Below are positions 1 through 12,100 of a DNA stretch of 64,000 nucleotides, one piece after another. Position 1 is the stretch's first letter. The number at the start of each line of letters is the position of its first letter. Location: assembly GCA_905250025.1 (NCBI GenBank), contig CAJNOJ010000249.1, positions 1-64,000 on the forward strand, given 5' to 3'. A program made the position numbers and the translations under genes. The notes under the pieces are model-generated. The model was not told the origin of the DNA. It saw only the letters and a list, made by a program, of their open reading frames with translations, and did not search any database. The stretch is from Adineta ricciae (Eukaryota > Rotifera > Eurotatoria > Adinetida > Adinetidae).

Positions 1-994
1 AGTGCACGATCGAATTATTCATTTTTCCATTGTGTGTTAACTTAAGAATAATGAAAACATTACATCAATCATCGCTTTTATATATTCAGAATAATATTTG
101 GGTATCATAAACACAAGTCGAATCCGATACAATTGAAAGCATATTGTGACCTATTCTAAGTACGTCTCGTAGCGTTGTTTCATAGTCTATCATAACACAG
201 ATGAACAATGTCTAGAGGCTTTTTTCTTCGTAGAGCACATCGATAGTATGGACAGGTCGAAGTACGTAAGTACACCGAAATAATGTCGTTTTCGTTCTTG
301 GAAAATGAGTATTATTCAAACAAAATCATCCTTTCACCAAACAACTATGTTTGTTTTCATCAAGTTAGAATATTCATAACCGACAATACCATACACATAT
401 CTTTAGTCATTGCTCTATGATTGAATTATACATGGAATTTTATACGTCAAAATCGATTATATCATCTTTCGTCTTATGAGAAAGCGAACTTTGGGCTAAT
501 CGATAGACAAAATATTCGAAACCACAACATGAAAACGATATTTTCTTTTCTTTCCTTCTTATGCATAGATAGTGTAAATCACTTCTCGATATTCGAATAT
601 ATTTCGACTGATCACTAACAACACAGAGCATTTCAAAAATAATCATCTATCGATGGAAACATTGCTACAATCGACACTTCGTAAACTGACATATCAATCA
701 TTGTCTCTTCTACTCGAAAACAGAAAGATGATCGACGTATCTTACTCAACGTCATCATCAACAGTTCGAATTTTAGTTTCGAATATATACTCGTATGCTT
801 TTATTTGATAGAGAACTCCGATAGAAATATAAGAAACTGTGTAGTATAGATTAGTTATTTGAGTGCAAGTCGAGATTGTTAGGAAAAGAAAAAGAATTCT
901 GTGAAAAACCTATGATTATATGATCTAACTACATTGTAAAGAAAAGTTAGCAAAATAGAGTTTGTGCGTTTGAACCTTGGCTTGTTTTGTTCGA
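1..994. other. Intergenic, no gene seen
   Basis: AT-rich sequence. Open frames are short, lack family resemblance and overlap each other on both strands. The part nearest 995 probably includes the 3' UTR of the minus-strand CVNH gene; a TTTATT (AATAAA on the minus strand) lies near 800. Confidence 0.5.
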
Positions 995-1550
995 TTAACC
1001 ATCATAAGTCAATTGACCATCAATGTTGCTAATCTTAGAATTCAAGTCGACGCTTGTTGTAGCCCATTGACCGTTCATCTTTTGACATGATGCACGCAAA
1101 ACTGTGCCTGAGAATGAATAGCTTTTGCATGTGAGTTGATAATCCGAGCCACGTCGCTGCATTTCATTTCTTACTTCTTCTGCTTCGTTATCAGCTAAAC
1201 GAAAAAACAATAAAAGAAGACTCGTCATGATTTTCTCTATGTTCATGTTATTCTCTGACAAACTCACATAATGTTCGTCGTCGGAGTTTGAGTTGACCAT
1301 TAATGTTTGCCATTACTCGAGTCAAGTCGAGAGCTGAAACTTCCAAGCTTTGATCGATTTTTCTGCAAGTACCAACCAAATAGTTGCTACATACTGCGAC
1401 ACGAGTACATGTTTCACCAAAGTTATTTCGAGTTGCCAAAGCAAGTTCGTCGTTGTTATCATCAATGGATGCAAATCGTTTTACGAGTGCTGCTGAGTTT
1501 AATGCAACACATAAAACCAGGAAGGCGAATGAGACGAAAACAGGTTTCAT
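995..1550 (-). CDS. Secreted protein with two cyanovirin-N (CVNH) repeats, 2 exons
   Basis: Exons 1550..1268 and 1194..995; the 73-nt intron has donor GTGAGT and acceptor TTTAG, and the join gives 160 aa. The start at 1550 was chosen because it opens directly on a signal peptide (MKPVFVSFAFLVLCVAL). Two CVNH half-repeats follow. The first reads ETCTRVAV...LVGTC...SALDLTRVMANINGQL and the second LTCKSYSFSG...LRASC...TSVDLNSKISNIDGQL. Both keep the paired cysteines and the LDLN...I.N.DG.L signature of the family. Known CVNH proteins are carbohydrate-binding lectins, best known from cyanobacteria, fungi and ferns; a role as an extracellular glycan-binding protein is inferred. A TATA box (1625-1633) lies about 75 nt upstream of the start. 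The fold assignment is firm, the ligand unknown. The protein may have reached rotifers by horizontal transfer. Confidence 0.82.
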
Positions 1551-1624
1551 AACTGTCGGATTGCTGTTATCTATCGATGAAGTAGATGATGATGAAGTGA
1601 ATGAAAAATAGAAAGAATCCATCG

Positions 1625-1633
1625 CTTTATATA
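1625..1633 (-). promoter_or_regulatory. TATA box of the CVNH gene
   Basis: On the minus strand the sequence reads TATATAAAG, about 75 nt upstream of the ATG at 1550, a normal distance for a TATA box plus a short 5' UTR. Confidence 0.55.
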
Positions 1634-1699
1634 CGCATCGACGTGCTGAAAAACAACTGATTGTTGATTTGAGAATACACCAACGATATTTTGCCAACT

Positions 1700-2952
1700 C
1701 ATACTAATCGATACAAAAATGAATGAAATATAAAAACGAATGCGTTGGCTTGTGACCTGAAGAATAGGATAAACACATACCTCAAGCATTCCGCCCATTT
1801 TATGATTATTTCTTTGCAGATTAACTATTCAACCATGATCAAAACGTATATGACGAGATTTTTGTTTCTGTGCTGGAGAGTACTGCCTCATAATAGACTT
1901 CTGACGAGCTGATTGATGATACACTCAGATGTGGATAATCAACAGATATGTGCAATTTACTACGACTAGTTCTTCGAACGAAAGTCGATTGTGGATCTTT
2001 GATAATGAAACCCAAACAAAGTGATTTATCGATTACTAATGCATATGATTCGATCGACATCTTGTTCGATGCGAAGTAGTTGGTGAACCATTGTGATTAT
2101 ATTTTAAAAATGTCGCTTTTCGTATGAAAAAGAACGTTGAAGTACACAAAATATAGTCAAAAAGCTATTTCATCAAATTTCAGAAGCTATTAAGTGTGGA
2201 GACGATCCATTATATGTCATGAAAATAACAAAATGAGTAATATTTGTTCTAAGAAAACTATCAGATGAGTGGAACATACTTTGTAAGTCAGTTGCATCGG
2301 TACAAAAACGGTGTAAGTAACATCAACAAACGATTTAGTTTTACATATGTCTATATCATTAGGAAATGTATGCATTCACAAAATTCATGTGAATGTGCTA
2401 TTCGTTAGGTAGAGCAATCGATGAGACACCTTGCAATACAAATAGAAAATTGAACTTTGCTTTAGTCAACAACTCGATTATCACTTTTTGCAAGTTATCA
2501 GTTTAATAGTGGCCTCTCCAGGAAATGAAACGTGAACTTATCGTAACAGCATATCACAAATCACAATTTTTTCGATGAACAAAAGCCGACTTTGCAATGT
2601 CATCGTATTGAAAAGTTATGCTAAACAAAACTCGTTGATGAGAATACTATCTAAGTTCTTGTTTCAGTGTTCATAACAACTAGTACAGATGCACGAGAAA
2701 TCACCTGCATAGTTGTATACGATATTCATCCTACACATCGATCATCATAAATGTATCATTAATTATTGTTAACAACCAATACACATATCAGCTATTTTGT
2801 CGTGCTAGAATGTTCTCTGGTGGAACATCTATATTTGGAACATTTAATCAGCGCTTGAGTCAATGTTTTCTGAAAGCTTAATTTGGATTAATATAAGAAA
2901 AATCTTCTTTATTCATCATATAGAAAGTAAAAATAAAATTAGCCAAATTGAC
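1700..2952. other. Intergenic, no gene seen
   Basis: No open frame with recognisable protein features. The longest is a 73-codon minus-strand frame at 2060-1839 without a signal peptide, domain or good start context. The right end holds the 3' UTR of the Costars gene, with AATAAA on the minus strand at 2913-2908. Confidence 0.5.
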
Positions 2953-3492
2953 TTAATATGGTGTTTTGATTAATTTCAAATAAACTTCTTCATCTTGATC
3001 TTGCTGCAATGGACCATTTCCACTATAATTAATAAAACCATGCTGACGTGCAACCGCTAAAATTTCGACTAATTTATTGACTTGAGAATCTCCGAATATC
3101 TACAGGCAAAAATAAACGTTACATTTCTCCCACACACATCTTTCTATTACTGACTGGTATAAATTCACCAAATTTGATTTGCACTGCGTAATCACCCTGT
3201 AATCCATTGTCTTTAATCAATTGAAAAACATGTTTGATGTCACTCATTACATTCGTAGGTATTTCATGTTGACTGAAAATAACAATAACACCCTTGTCAA
3301 GGTTAAATCAACATCGTGTGATAGAACATACTCGTGGATCGATTGTATCGCTGGAGCAGATGGAGCTTGAGTTTGATTAATAGTTTCTTGAAATTTGTTC
3401 AAACGTCCAGCTAGATGATTTTTTGGTCTTTCCGGTTTTTTATACATTTGTTTATCATATTCGATCGAATTGTCTTTATTAGAGGAGGCCAT
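2953..3492 (-). CDS. Costars-domain (ABRA/ABRACL-like) protein, 3 exons
   Basis: Exons 3492..3332, 3272..3155 and 3099..2953; introns of 59 and 55 nt have donors GTATGT and GTCAGT, and the joined frame encodes 141 aa. The first ~45 residues are hydrophilic and probably disordered (MASSNKDNSIEYDKQMYKKP). The C-terminal ~80 residues match the Costars domain of actin-binding Rho-activating protein and ABRACL: a helix VMSDIKHVFQLI, then IKFGEFIPIFGDSQVNKLVEIL, then ARQHGFINYSG and the terminal EVYLKLIK strand. The family is a cytosolic winged-helix-like fold linked to actin regulation and cell motility; that role here is inferred. A polyadenylation signal lies about 40 nt after the stop. The second donor could alternatively be GTAATA six bases on, but the chosen one gives the conserved FGEFIPIFGD join. 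Confidence 0.8.
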
Positions 3493-3659
3493 GTTGTTGT
3501 CGTGCTGAGAGAGGGTTGGTTAGATATGTGTATCGTTGGATAGAGATGATAGGAGTGTCTATGTATTCGAGGCGGAAAAGAAAGAAAATGTGTACATAGA
3601 ATTGATGTTGTTGTTTCGGTTGTTGGTACTAGTGCGAAGGAGTTATTTATAATCTGCAA

Positions 3660-5505
3660 TGCAAAGGAAGAGAAGTCGGCGAGTAATTTTTGCTTTCCTT
3701 TTCTAGAAATCTAATACTGGATATCTTCCATTCTTTTTGTCTGTTCTTCTCTGTATGTATTATAAGGTTGACGAATTAAGCCGATGTACATCATTGCAAA
3801 TGTAGACAAAATCTAACTAACAGAAGAACGATAATATATGTTCTGTCTTTCAATAGCCGATGCGTTTGTTCGAATGACATTTATCAATTTGATTCATAGA
3901 TAAACTGATGAACGAAAGAGCAACGTTCGTATCCGAGGCTATTCTTTTTTACTATACTACAACTAGTAAACAGAGAACGTTTTCGGCTGCAGAATTCTAG
4001 CCATCGGTGCAGATTCGCTTTTTTTGTTATCACTATATTTTTTCTGATAAGAATTTTGTACGTATAATTTTGTTTGTAAATATTGTGTTTGCAACGTGAG
4101 GTTTAACCTTGATGTGTCTTTTTTTCAAACAAACGAATCAATGTAGTCGCTCGGTATTGTACGTCCACCGTATTCTTTATGATGTTTCAGTTATACATCA
4201 GAATACTTCAGTGCGATAGAATTCCAGCCGAAAAGGTGAGAATTAAAAATGCAAATTGTGAAATTTTGTAAAATTGCTCTTTCATCGAAATTCTTTTTCA
4301 CGCGTCGGATTCGCAATAACTTCTAATTTGCAAGTATGTCACTTCGGCACTCGTGATGTTTACTCAAATTCTATTTTATCAGTGAATACGTTTAAAACTT
4401 TCAGAAAAGCAATACGTCGATCGCTTCGCCAATAATGTGCTCATTAAAATTCAATCAATTTATTCATTCGACAGTCAGATGTAATTAATTTTTCATTCAT
4501 ACCAATGCTTCAGAGGCCAATGGTCTGCTGAAATTCATGGAACCCTGAAATTTCGAATACATCTGTTTCATGCCTATGGAGGCAATGCAGAACTAGCATA
4601 ACAGCAATAACAAACTACGAAAACATTTCCCTACCATGCTCAAGTCTTCTGTGTAATAATTATTTTCGGTTATCATGTAGCACTTTCATAGATTGTATTC
4701 GAATATGCAATGAAATGATCGTTATATATGATAGTTGTATGCGTTTGCGTTCTTCTCTGGTTATTAGTCACATAGTTAAGTTCGGCAACACCGATGATTA
4801 AACGGTATAACGTAGAAAATTTCAAAAGAACGCAATGAAATCGTTTAAAATTTCGTCATAATTAACCCTCACAGTGGTTGCTCTCTGATTACAACGAAAT
4901 AAGCATTCATATCAATTCACTCAAATCAAACGCATCGAAATGACTTTACTTGATGCAATCATCGTTAAGCACTGTCTATATGGAAATAGTATCGGCCACT
5001 AGACACAGTAACGATTAGGAAACTCGACACAAATGACCAAATTTGAGTTTTGCTTTTTTTTGCAGTCAATTTACAATGGTAGAATATGTGAACACAAAAA
5101 TAAGAAAAGCTCTTTCTAAAACGAAATTACGTCACGCTTTCTTATTGCATGTGTTATATATATAGAAAAAGTCATAATGTGATTGGATTTCTCCATCGAC
5201 CCTACCAAGTGAAATATGTTGAAGCGACATCAGAGTAAAACATATCGAGCAAAAAAACGTAATTAGTGTTTTGTTATCGTTTAATGAAAAGAGAATACAC
5301 GAAACTTTTTTTTCCGTTCTGTGACGATACTTTATTGAGATGAAATTTTTTTTATCCGTATAAAACAATAATAAAATGATACGGATTTTAAACGATTTCT
5401 TCTTCTTCTACGCGATGAATCAGTGTAGGAGAGAAACGCGTGATGCTGCGATGAAAACAAACATATGCACGGATCACTGATCATAATGAAACATCTAGCC
5501 ACTTT
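3660..5505. other. Intergenic, no gene seen
   Basis: Long AT-rich stretch without a supportable open frame on either strand. No repeat or RNA gene was recognised. Confidence 0.5.
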
Positions 5506-5518
5506 CTATATATATATG
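5506..5518 (+). promoter_or_regulatory. TATA-like run upstream of the small ORF at 5613
   Basis: An alternating TATATATATAT run lies about 95 nt upstream of the ATG at 5613 and could serve as its TATA box. In AT-rich DNA such a run is weak evidence by itself. Confidence 0.35.
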
Positions 5519-5612
5519 TTATCAATAACATCAAATTTCACAATTCGAATATAGCTGTCGATAAAATATTCGCCACAACATCAATTTCAAAGGACATCAC
5601 TTCGACATCAAC

Positions 5613-5912
5613 ATGAGTAGAGCTACTATCATCACATCTTCGTATGCTTCCTCACCAGTCACTGTATTATACACTGGGAACTATGTGAGATATGCACCAA
5701 CGTCTTCGTACATCACCGTTGTTGATCAAATACGTAAGCCGGTGATTCTTACTCAAGAAATTGTCGATTATGGCGCTCCACTGATCATTCAACAGCCTGA
5801 TTATTATGTTGTCGACAGCAGTCCTATTATCGTCAGTGATTACGCACCACGTAGCTACGTACGCTATGGCGTTAGTAGTTCAAGATGCTGTTGCAGATCG
5901 TGCCTTTATTGA
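5613..5912 (+). CDS. Hypothetical small Tyr/Ser-rich protein with Cys cluster at C-terminus
   Basis: Single-exon 99-aa frame, ATG in context AACATGA. The protein is rich in Tyr, Ser, Val and Ile (SSYASSPVTVLYTGNYVRYAP) with repeated (S/P)xYxxV segments. It ends in a cysteine cluster, SSRCCCRSCLY. There is no signal peptide or transmembrane helix. The composition suggests a low-complexity beta-rich or structural protein, possibly palmitoylated at the Cys cluster; this is inference. A TATA-like run lies upstream and an AATAAA about 115 nt downstream. I do not recognise a family. Confidence 0.5.
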   Translation: MSRATIITSSYASSPVTVLYTGNYVRYAPTSSYITVVDQIRKPVILTQEIVDYGAPLIIQQPDYYVVDSSPIIVSDYAPRSYVRYGVSSSRCCCRSCLY

Positions 5913-6616
5913 TTATGAACTGGCGACGAGAAAAATGAAAGATGAACGATGAATTTTCTTTTAACTGACTGTATGTTTTTGGCGGATTCTTTCCTGTATT
6001 TTTCTCGATTTTTATTTTCAATAGTGAAAATAAAAAATTTATTCTCCTTCATTAACATAGTCCTATCTTTCGAAAATAACAAAAAAAGCATATTAACAAT
6101 TGTGAATCGAATGCGATGTGAAAGATTGTTAGACTCAAGCTTTCGAATAATCAACGGCCTTGATGAAAACACAATGTACGAGTCAACTGCATTGTTTCGT
6201 TCGAATAGCATACGAGAGACAGGTAAAATATTTGTTTTTATTTTTTCTCTTATCCAGACTATTTTTATCTAAACAAAAATAACTCAATAACGTTTATCAT
6301 CATTACCGCCTAAGCCGTTTCTAAAGTTTGTGAGAATTATATTATTTTATTTGTTTTGTATTTTGAATTGCATGTGCTTCTTGCTCAACTGCGGTATTTC
6401 TTTTCTTAGTTAACGATACTATGTCAGTATAAATTCTTCCGCACTCTATAATCTTGATATGTTTTATTAACTTCAATATCATTCCCGATGATTGAAGATG
6501 AGTATGTTGTCATGCAGGAAACTGTTTAGTGTAGAATCTATATAGTTTATTCCTACGAAAAAACATATTTGTGAAACTGTTCTGCATCTATGTCTAAAAA
6601 GCATGTTCTTCTTTTC
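5913..6616. other. Intergenic, 3' flanks of two convergent genes
   Basis: Lies between the ends of the + strand gene at 5613 and the - strand gene at 6617. Overlapping opposite-strand frames at 5906-6272 have no protein features and are probably chance. Confidence 0.5.
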
Positions 6617-7603
6617 TCATTTGGGACAAAAATTTGGTACAGGTAGTTTTGGTATCCATTTTTGATCGAAGAAAAGTGGCGCATTATCAGGAAAAAAGTC
6701 GGATCCTGCTTTAACAAATACTCCAATCTGGAGAGATGCTGTGAGAAGTAAGAAGATTTGCGTATACAACCATGAGACCAGTACTGGTAAACGAAATGGT
6801 AGATGAGCTTCTATTACGCAAGCGACACCATGTATAACAAAGAATAACATAGCCGCTAGAGCGACTTGTAAATCATGAACTGCCAACCAAGCCAAATGCA
6901 CATGAAGAAGACCACTAACAAGAAAAACAATCAAAGAAGCAAGCGTTGCGGAAGATAGACATTGGCGAACAGGTTGAAATATTGATTCGCGAAAAACACT
7001 ACTGACAAGCTGATTATATCGTCGGCCCCAGAAATCGCGTAATGAATGAGCTAGAAACGGGAAATTGATCGTTGTAGTGTGTCGATATTTATCGCCGGTG
7101 ACGAGACGAATGATCCCACTTACGAAATCTGAGAAAAATGTGTAGGTGACTGCAAATGTGAAAAACATCAGTAATCGAGGATAACTATCACTTCCAGAGC
7201 ATGATAGAAGCCAACGATATAACCAATGATTGATGGTGATTTTCAAAGCGGACATGAGAAAGTCATTATGAATAGGCCATTGTTTTCGATAATCTTCCGT
7301 ACAGGAAACAACAGGTAAGAACATCCAAAGTAATCTGCGAACGTAAGGAACCAATGTATTATAATGATTAGGAGACATCACAATCCAATGAATTAGCCGA
7401 ATTGACGCAAACCAACAGTATGTCCCCAATAACATAGATGACATCGAACGTTGTGGAAGATCATAAGTAGTTAGGTATGTTAATATTACACAAGGTGCAA
7501 GTACCCATATGCATCGAACCGATGCGTTTGGTAACAGACGTACATAATAAAAACATATGAGAACTTGTGCAATCCAAGCAGTGAGAATTAATAACGAACG
7601 CAT
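6617..7603 (-). CDS. Wax-synthase-like membrane-bound O-acyltransferase
   Basis: Single exon, 328 aa, strongly hydrophobic with about eight predicted membrane helices. The motif SLRDFWGRRYNQ at residues 187-198 matches the wax synthase domain (usual form sLxDFWGRRWH), and a conserved histidine follows inside a helix (FLVSGLLHVHLAW, His about 234), the likely catalytic His of MBOAT-type enzymes. Family members transfer acyl groups from acyl-CoA to fatty alcohols or related hydroxyl acceptors in the ER membrane. The acceptor cannot be read from the sequence. Fungal toxin-pathway acetyltransferases share this domain, so wax ester synthesis is only the family default. Length is normal for the family and the frame is intact. 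Confidence 0.78.
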   Translation of the reverse strand: MRSLLILTAWIAQVLICFYYVRLLPNASVRCIWVLAPCVILTYLTTYDLPQRSMSSMLLGTYCWFASIRLIHWIVMSPNHYNTLVPYVRRLLWMFLPVVSCTEDYRKQWPIHNDFLMSALKITINHWLYRWLLSCSGSDSYPRLLMFFTFAVTYTFFSDFVSGIIRLVTGDKYRHTTTINFPFLAHSLRDFWGRRYNQLVSSVFRESIFQPVRQCLSSATLASLIVFLVSGLLHVHLAWLAVHDLQVALAAMLFFVIHGVACVIEAHLPFRLPVLVSWLYTQIFLLLTASLQIGVFVKAGSDFFPDNAPLFFDQKWIPKLPVPNFCPK

Positions 7604-7989
7604 TATCTAAAACTAGCAGAATTATTTCGTATGGAATTACATGATTTTTTTAGTTAAAAAATATATACTCATAGTGTCCTACTTTTTTTTCAGTGTCACC
7701 TTACTTATATGGGAATATGTTAATATCATACGAGTACAGAGGATGGATGTAATCTTTACCATATAAGGTCATTCGTGTAGTAAGAAAGAAAAATATGGGT
7801 TACTTTATGGGTCTCAATGAAGAACGAATAAAAAACACGTGGTAAAATATTTATTTTGGCATATAGAGAAAAACTCGAAGTTTACTGGCAATAACTTTCA
7901 AAGACGATTGCTGGAATACTTTGTAAAAGTAAATTTTTATATTATAGACATGCTACGAGGCGGCAGTTTTTTTAATTCTATTACGAAAA
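7604..7989. other. Intergenic, no gene seen
   Basis: About 390 bp upstream of the acyltransferase start, containing its presumed promoter; no gene-like frame. Confidence 0.5.
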
Positions 7990-9712
7990 CTTTAACATTG
8001 TAAATTCAATTCTAGAAGGATTGTACTGTCTACGTGTCGGATAGTAGAGTCGCGACGTAGTTGTTTGAAATCAATGATGTGCTTCAATCTGTTGAGCGTA
8101 GGTTCGTTGACTCCAGATGATTTCATGCAAATCTTAGATAGTTGACAGATACGTTTTTTGTTTTTCAGTAAGGTAAACCGAAGGAATTTTTCTAACAAGA
8201 AATCGTTTTCACAACCGATTTCTAGATATTGTACTAGTGGGAAAAGATCAATCAAAAATTGAGCTTTTGACAAATTATCCATGTACGAAAGAACGGTTTT
8301 ACTGACTCGATTAGTTTTTGATAATAAACTAGGTGATTTTGCCTCTGAAGATGTGAGAAATCTTGGTGTTACGAAAGATAATGATGGAAACGTTAACGAT
8401 TCGAGATGAGGTAATCGTAGAATAGACTTAATTAGTTCGCCGATAAAGATCTCAGCATTCTGAATAACTAGACAAGTGATTCTCAGAGAAAAGACGGTCA
8501 AAAGAGAAACTCCTATTTTCATATCCATAGTAATGACTGACAACAAGTTGATCGATTCCAGGCAGTTCCGTCATGTAGATCGTTGTTTCGTGTCGATTTA
8601 GAGCCACGAAATTTGCATGCTTTTGTTTCTTTTCGTGTTTCGATTGAGTGAACATTGTACTATAAAATTATATACATTTATATTGTTAAACATTTTCAAT
8701 CAGATTTTGTAATATACTTAGGAAATGAGATGGAATAAAGAATAGTATTCGTTCCCCAAAAATCTACCTGAAAATAAATACTCAATTGCGTTTTACATCT
8801 TAACCAATACAATGAATTAAATTGCGAATAGCTATTTTCAAAGTTATCGTCGCTAGTGTGTTCATACTGATAATGAAAAATATGTAAGTTCAATAAATAT
8901 TTTGATATAATCCGTTCCCATCGGCTCGCGTCAAGATAATTCACGGCGTCCGAGCACGTAATATGCAGTTCTCGCAGCTGTGCTGTTGTTTTTGTAATAA
9001 ATGTTTCTAATTGATTAAAACTAGCAGAACACATATCCATACGAATATTTACCAAGCTGTTGATTTGCACCAAAGATTCTTGATTAATTGGCTCATCCAA
9101 CTCGAATAGTATACTACGTTTTAACCGACGAAGATGAGGTGTGTAAGAAAGTATATCAATTAATTCATTCAGAGAACAATGGTGATTAATAACCAGATGT
9201 TCAATATCTGTATAATGATCTGTCGTAGCAATTGGTAATTCATTCAATGAACCAAAATGCAAGTCAAGGTAAAACTGACTTCATATATATTACTGCATTT
9301 GTCGACAAAGTCGTATAAGTGAATAATTAGAGAGGAAAGACGAGCCAGGGATATTAACTTTGTGAGAAGTGATACGTTATATCTATTCTTGCGTGCATAA
9401 GCTGCAACGGTTTTAAATGAATAAATGAAATATTGATAAAGAAATCTAATAAAGCAATACTCATATTTCGGAAATTATACAGCCGAAGTGATGCGATTCG
9501 ATGTCTACTAAGATTTAGAAAACGAATGAAACGACTTTCTAATGAATGTGTGAAATTTGCACTTAGATTAATTTTTAGTCGAGTAAACGAAGCAAGTAGG
9601 TTTTCCAAACGTAAAATTAAGATTTGAAAACAGCTTCATAGGATTGACATCCTTACAAATGATCTAAAATTTCGTGGAATAATTCATTAGAAGAATCTTC
9701 GAGACATCCGGA
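7990..9712 (-). pseudogene. F-box/LRR-like gene, degraded
   Basis: Pieces of one F-box protein can be followed down the minus strand but no longer form one frame. The F-box itself is readable (LEDSSNELFHEILDHL) around 9706-9656 but lacks an ATG and runs into a TAA at 9655-9653 where the intact paralogue at 14155 has tyrosine-leucine-aspartate codons. A frameshift follows within about 20 nt, after which the frame from 9608 (LENLLASFTRLKINLS) continues. Further pieces at 9262-8696 contain HITCSDAVNYLDASRWERII, and 8546-7992 contains FLIDLFPLVQYLEIGCEN. The last piece resembles the C-terminal part of the intact protein encoded at 14155-12545. At least one stop and several frameshifts make it inactive. 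It is a decayed tandem relative of the neighbouring F-box gene. Confidence 0.75.
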
Positions 9713-11206
9713 GTGTTTTTCAGTAGGAGTAAAGGTTCAATTTTGTACTCATATGATTTTCCCTCACTTATCATTTGTTGTGGCTGAAAAAGAAAGGAGA
9801 AAATCATACAAGAAAGGTCTCACGCAATTAGTCGCTTCGACGGCGGCATCTTTGTTCCTGTTAAAAGTGTATTTTGGGATATCCTAAAGGTGAAGAAGAT
9901 TGAAAAACTAGAGGAAACTTGCATTTTATACGTTTATTTATACTGTTGTTTATTTTGGAGAAAGGAGGAAAAGAAAGAAACAAACGAATGGCCCTTTCTT
10001 TTGATAAGGATGAAATGTTCAAGAGAACGCTTTTCCTTCCTTCTATTTGATATTTAAAAGATACATTGATCATCAGTTATTCAGTTCACTTTCTTGAAAC
10101 GCTGTATACAGTAACCACGTTCGATCATTTCAACTCGGAAAAAACCAATAACATAAATGGAGAATACGAAGAACTTTTTTGGGAGTGTATGGCAGTGCTG
10201 CTTAATGTCCAACCGCTTGTTCAACGTACAACTCACTCAATCTGAAGTATACACATATGTTGTTGTATCCGTGTTAATGCAGTTAGTATGCAAATTCCGT
10301 GCTATTTCGTTTTGTTTATTTCGAGAATGCACTTCAGCAAGTTTCGTAAGACAATGATAAAAGTGTTAATATCTTTTTGAAAATATGCAATAATTTGAGA
10401 ACACTATCCCATAGATTTGTGTATACACGGCCAAAACTTAAACTGGTAGCAGCACGATTTACCATCTAAGATCGATAGCTGTTCTTCATTCGAACCGTTT
10501 CCCGAAGTTGTTGTCATACGAAAATGCTAGAGAGAATGTTTATTTTCAGAAGGAATTTGTGTAATTATACGCAAATTTCAGAATGTCTTCATGATTTTGT
10601 CTAGATGACATACCAGATTGATCGTCAATGACACTACAGTTGCGAACCCATATCTCGTTTATATGCAATTCAAAGAAAACTGTGGTCTTTATCTTCTGTA
10701 AACACGTAACTTAGTGTAATGAAGTAGTAACGACCGTCGAACGCTCCGTTAACATTTTCGTGTCAGATGGTCATGGCGATATTATCACGTATCGACGTGG
10801 AATGTTTCGCAAACCACAGCAAAGATGTTTGTTTCTGTCCGAAATATAAATTCTGCGTCCAATTTACTTCTTTGATCTACTTTATAGCAGACACCACTGG
10901 AAACTAATAGAATCATATATACTGAGCGCTTCAGTTGGAAAGATTTTTATTTGTTCATACAGACCGACAAACGAAAGAAACTGAATTGATTCTAAATACC
11001 TAAACTATACTTATGCGTGTATCGTCGAAATATTTGTATTCTATCTATGCAGAGGAATTATTTACAACTATGATCCATCGTCTCATGGAATGCGACACTC
11101 CTTCTATCTAGGCTGAAGTAGCTGATTAAAGAGTGTTATTTGAGGAAAATTCAATAGAAATGACCACATGTAAAATTCTTTAGCATCCTTCACGAGTAAA
11201 TGAGTA
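9713..11206. other. Intergenic, no gene seen
   Basis: No frame with protein features. A 66-codon + frame at 10157 has no start-region or domain support and was not called. Confidence 0.5.
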
Positions 11207-12100
11207 TTACATGGGCACGACATGTGTCTTTCGACAAGGAAGACATTGTTTAATAATAAGTCGGATTTCACGATCAATAAAAATAGTCATAACCTTTTCT
11301 ATGACTACAGCTAACGAGATAGACATCACTCCCATGGCATAAAATAGATTAACTTCGGTGACAAAGTAGAGCACAGTTGGAGTACCACCTGATATGTAAA
11401 TACCAAGTAGAATCATCATATTACGAAGGACTTCAACGTCACGGTTTTGTCGGACGACCATTACCATAGCGGACAATATCGTTTTACGACGTTTGATTCG
11501 AACATATATGTAAATATAAAGGGCAATGATGAATGCGATGGGGAAAATGTAGCATGCTAAATAAATGTACGCCGAATGATACAACGATCTTCTTGGTATC
11601 CAGCAGAGTGAAAATGGACGAAAAACAATGTCTTTTCGAATGAACACTGATATTGGTACGATAATCACTATTATCCAATGAATAGCAATCAAGATGATGT
11701 GCGTTTTGAACGTGAGTAACCAGCAATGTTTTCGGGAAAGTATCGAAAAGAAATATCGTGATATCGCTTGAACTAAATACGAATAGACAACAGATGCAAT
11801 TGACATATAAGCGAGATAACCACGCCATTGACACGATAAATTACTTGTATCCCATAGGATAAATCCAAGATGAACATAATTATTACACTGAATAATACAG
11901 AAGAGAATCGATGATACACATGTATTGCAAATGAGCATATGTGTAATTGTATGCAAATTCTTTTTTGTTATAATTAAAATTAATATAAAACATGCAACAG
12001 TTATAGCGATGACTGCACAACCCACTGTCACGGGGATGACGATGTAGTATTTAGCAAAACGGGCTGGTATTTCTGTCACTCTTATTGTACTCGAGTTCAT
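11207..12100 (-). CDS. Rhodopsin-like seven-transmembrane receptor
   Basis: Single exon, 297 aa with seven hydrophobic helices. An Asn-rich N-terminus (MNSSTIRVTE, a potential glycosylation site) leads to TM1 (IVIPVTVGCAVIAITVACFI). A Cys about residue 90 and another near 166 (SLCWIP) fit the TM3-ECL2 disulfide of class A receptors. At the end of TM3 the DRY motif is replaced by SRY (AISRYFF, 114-116), and TM7 ends with a basic tail. The overall pattern matches the large family of short single-exon orphan GPCRs seen in bdelloids. It is a plasma membrane receptor of unknown ligand; loss of the Asp of DRY may alter G-protein coupling. Confidence 0.75.
   Translation of the reverse strand: MNSSTIRVTEIPARFAKYYIVIPVTVGCAVIAITVACFILILIITKKNLHTITHMLICNTCVSSILFCIIQCNNYVHLGFILWDTSNLSCQWRGYLAYMSIASVVYSYLVQAISRYFFSILSRKHCWLLTFKTHIILIAIHWIIVIIVPISVFIRKDIVFRPFSLCWIPRRSLYHSAYIYLACYIFPIAFIIALYIYIYVRIKRRKTILSAMVMVVRQNRDVEVLRNMMILLGIYISGGTPTVLYFVTEVNLFYAMGVMSISLAVVIEKVMTIFIDREIRLIIKQCLPCRKTHVVPM

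Noticed and set aside
1839..2060. 73-codon minus-strand frame
   Set aside because: No domain, signal peptide, splice partner or promoter signal was seen.
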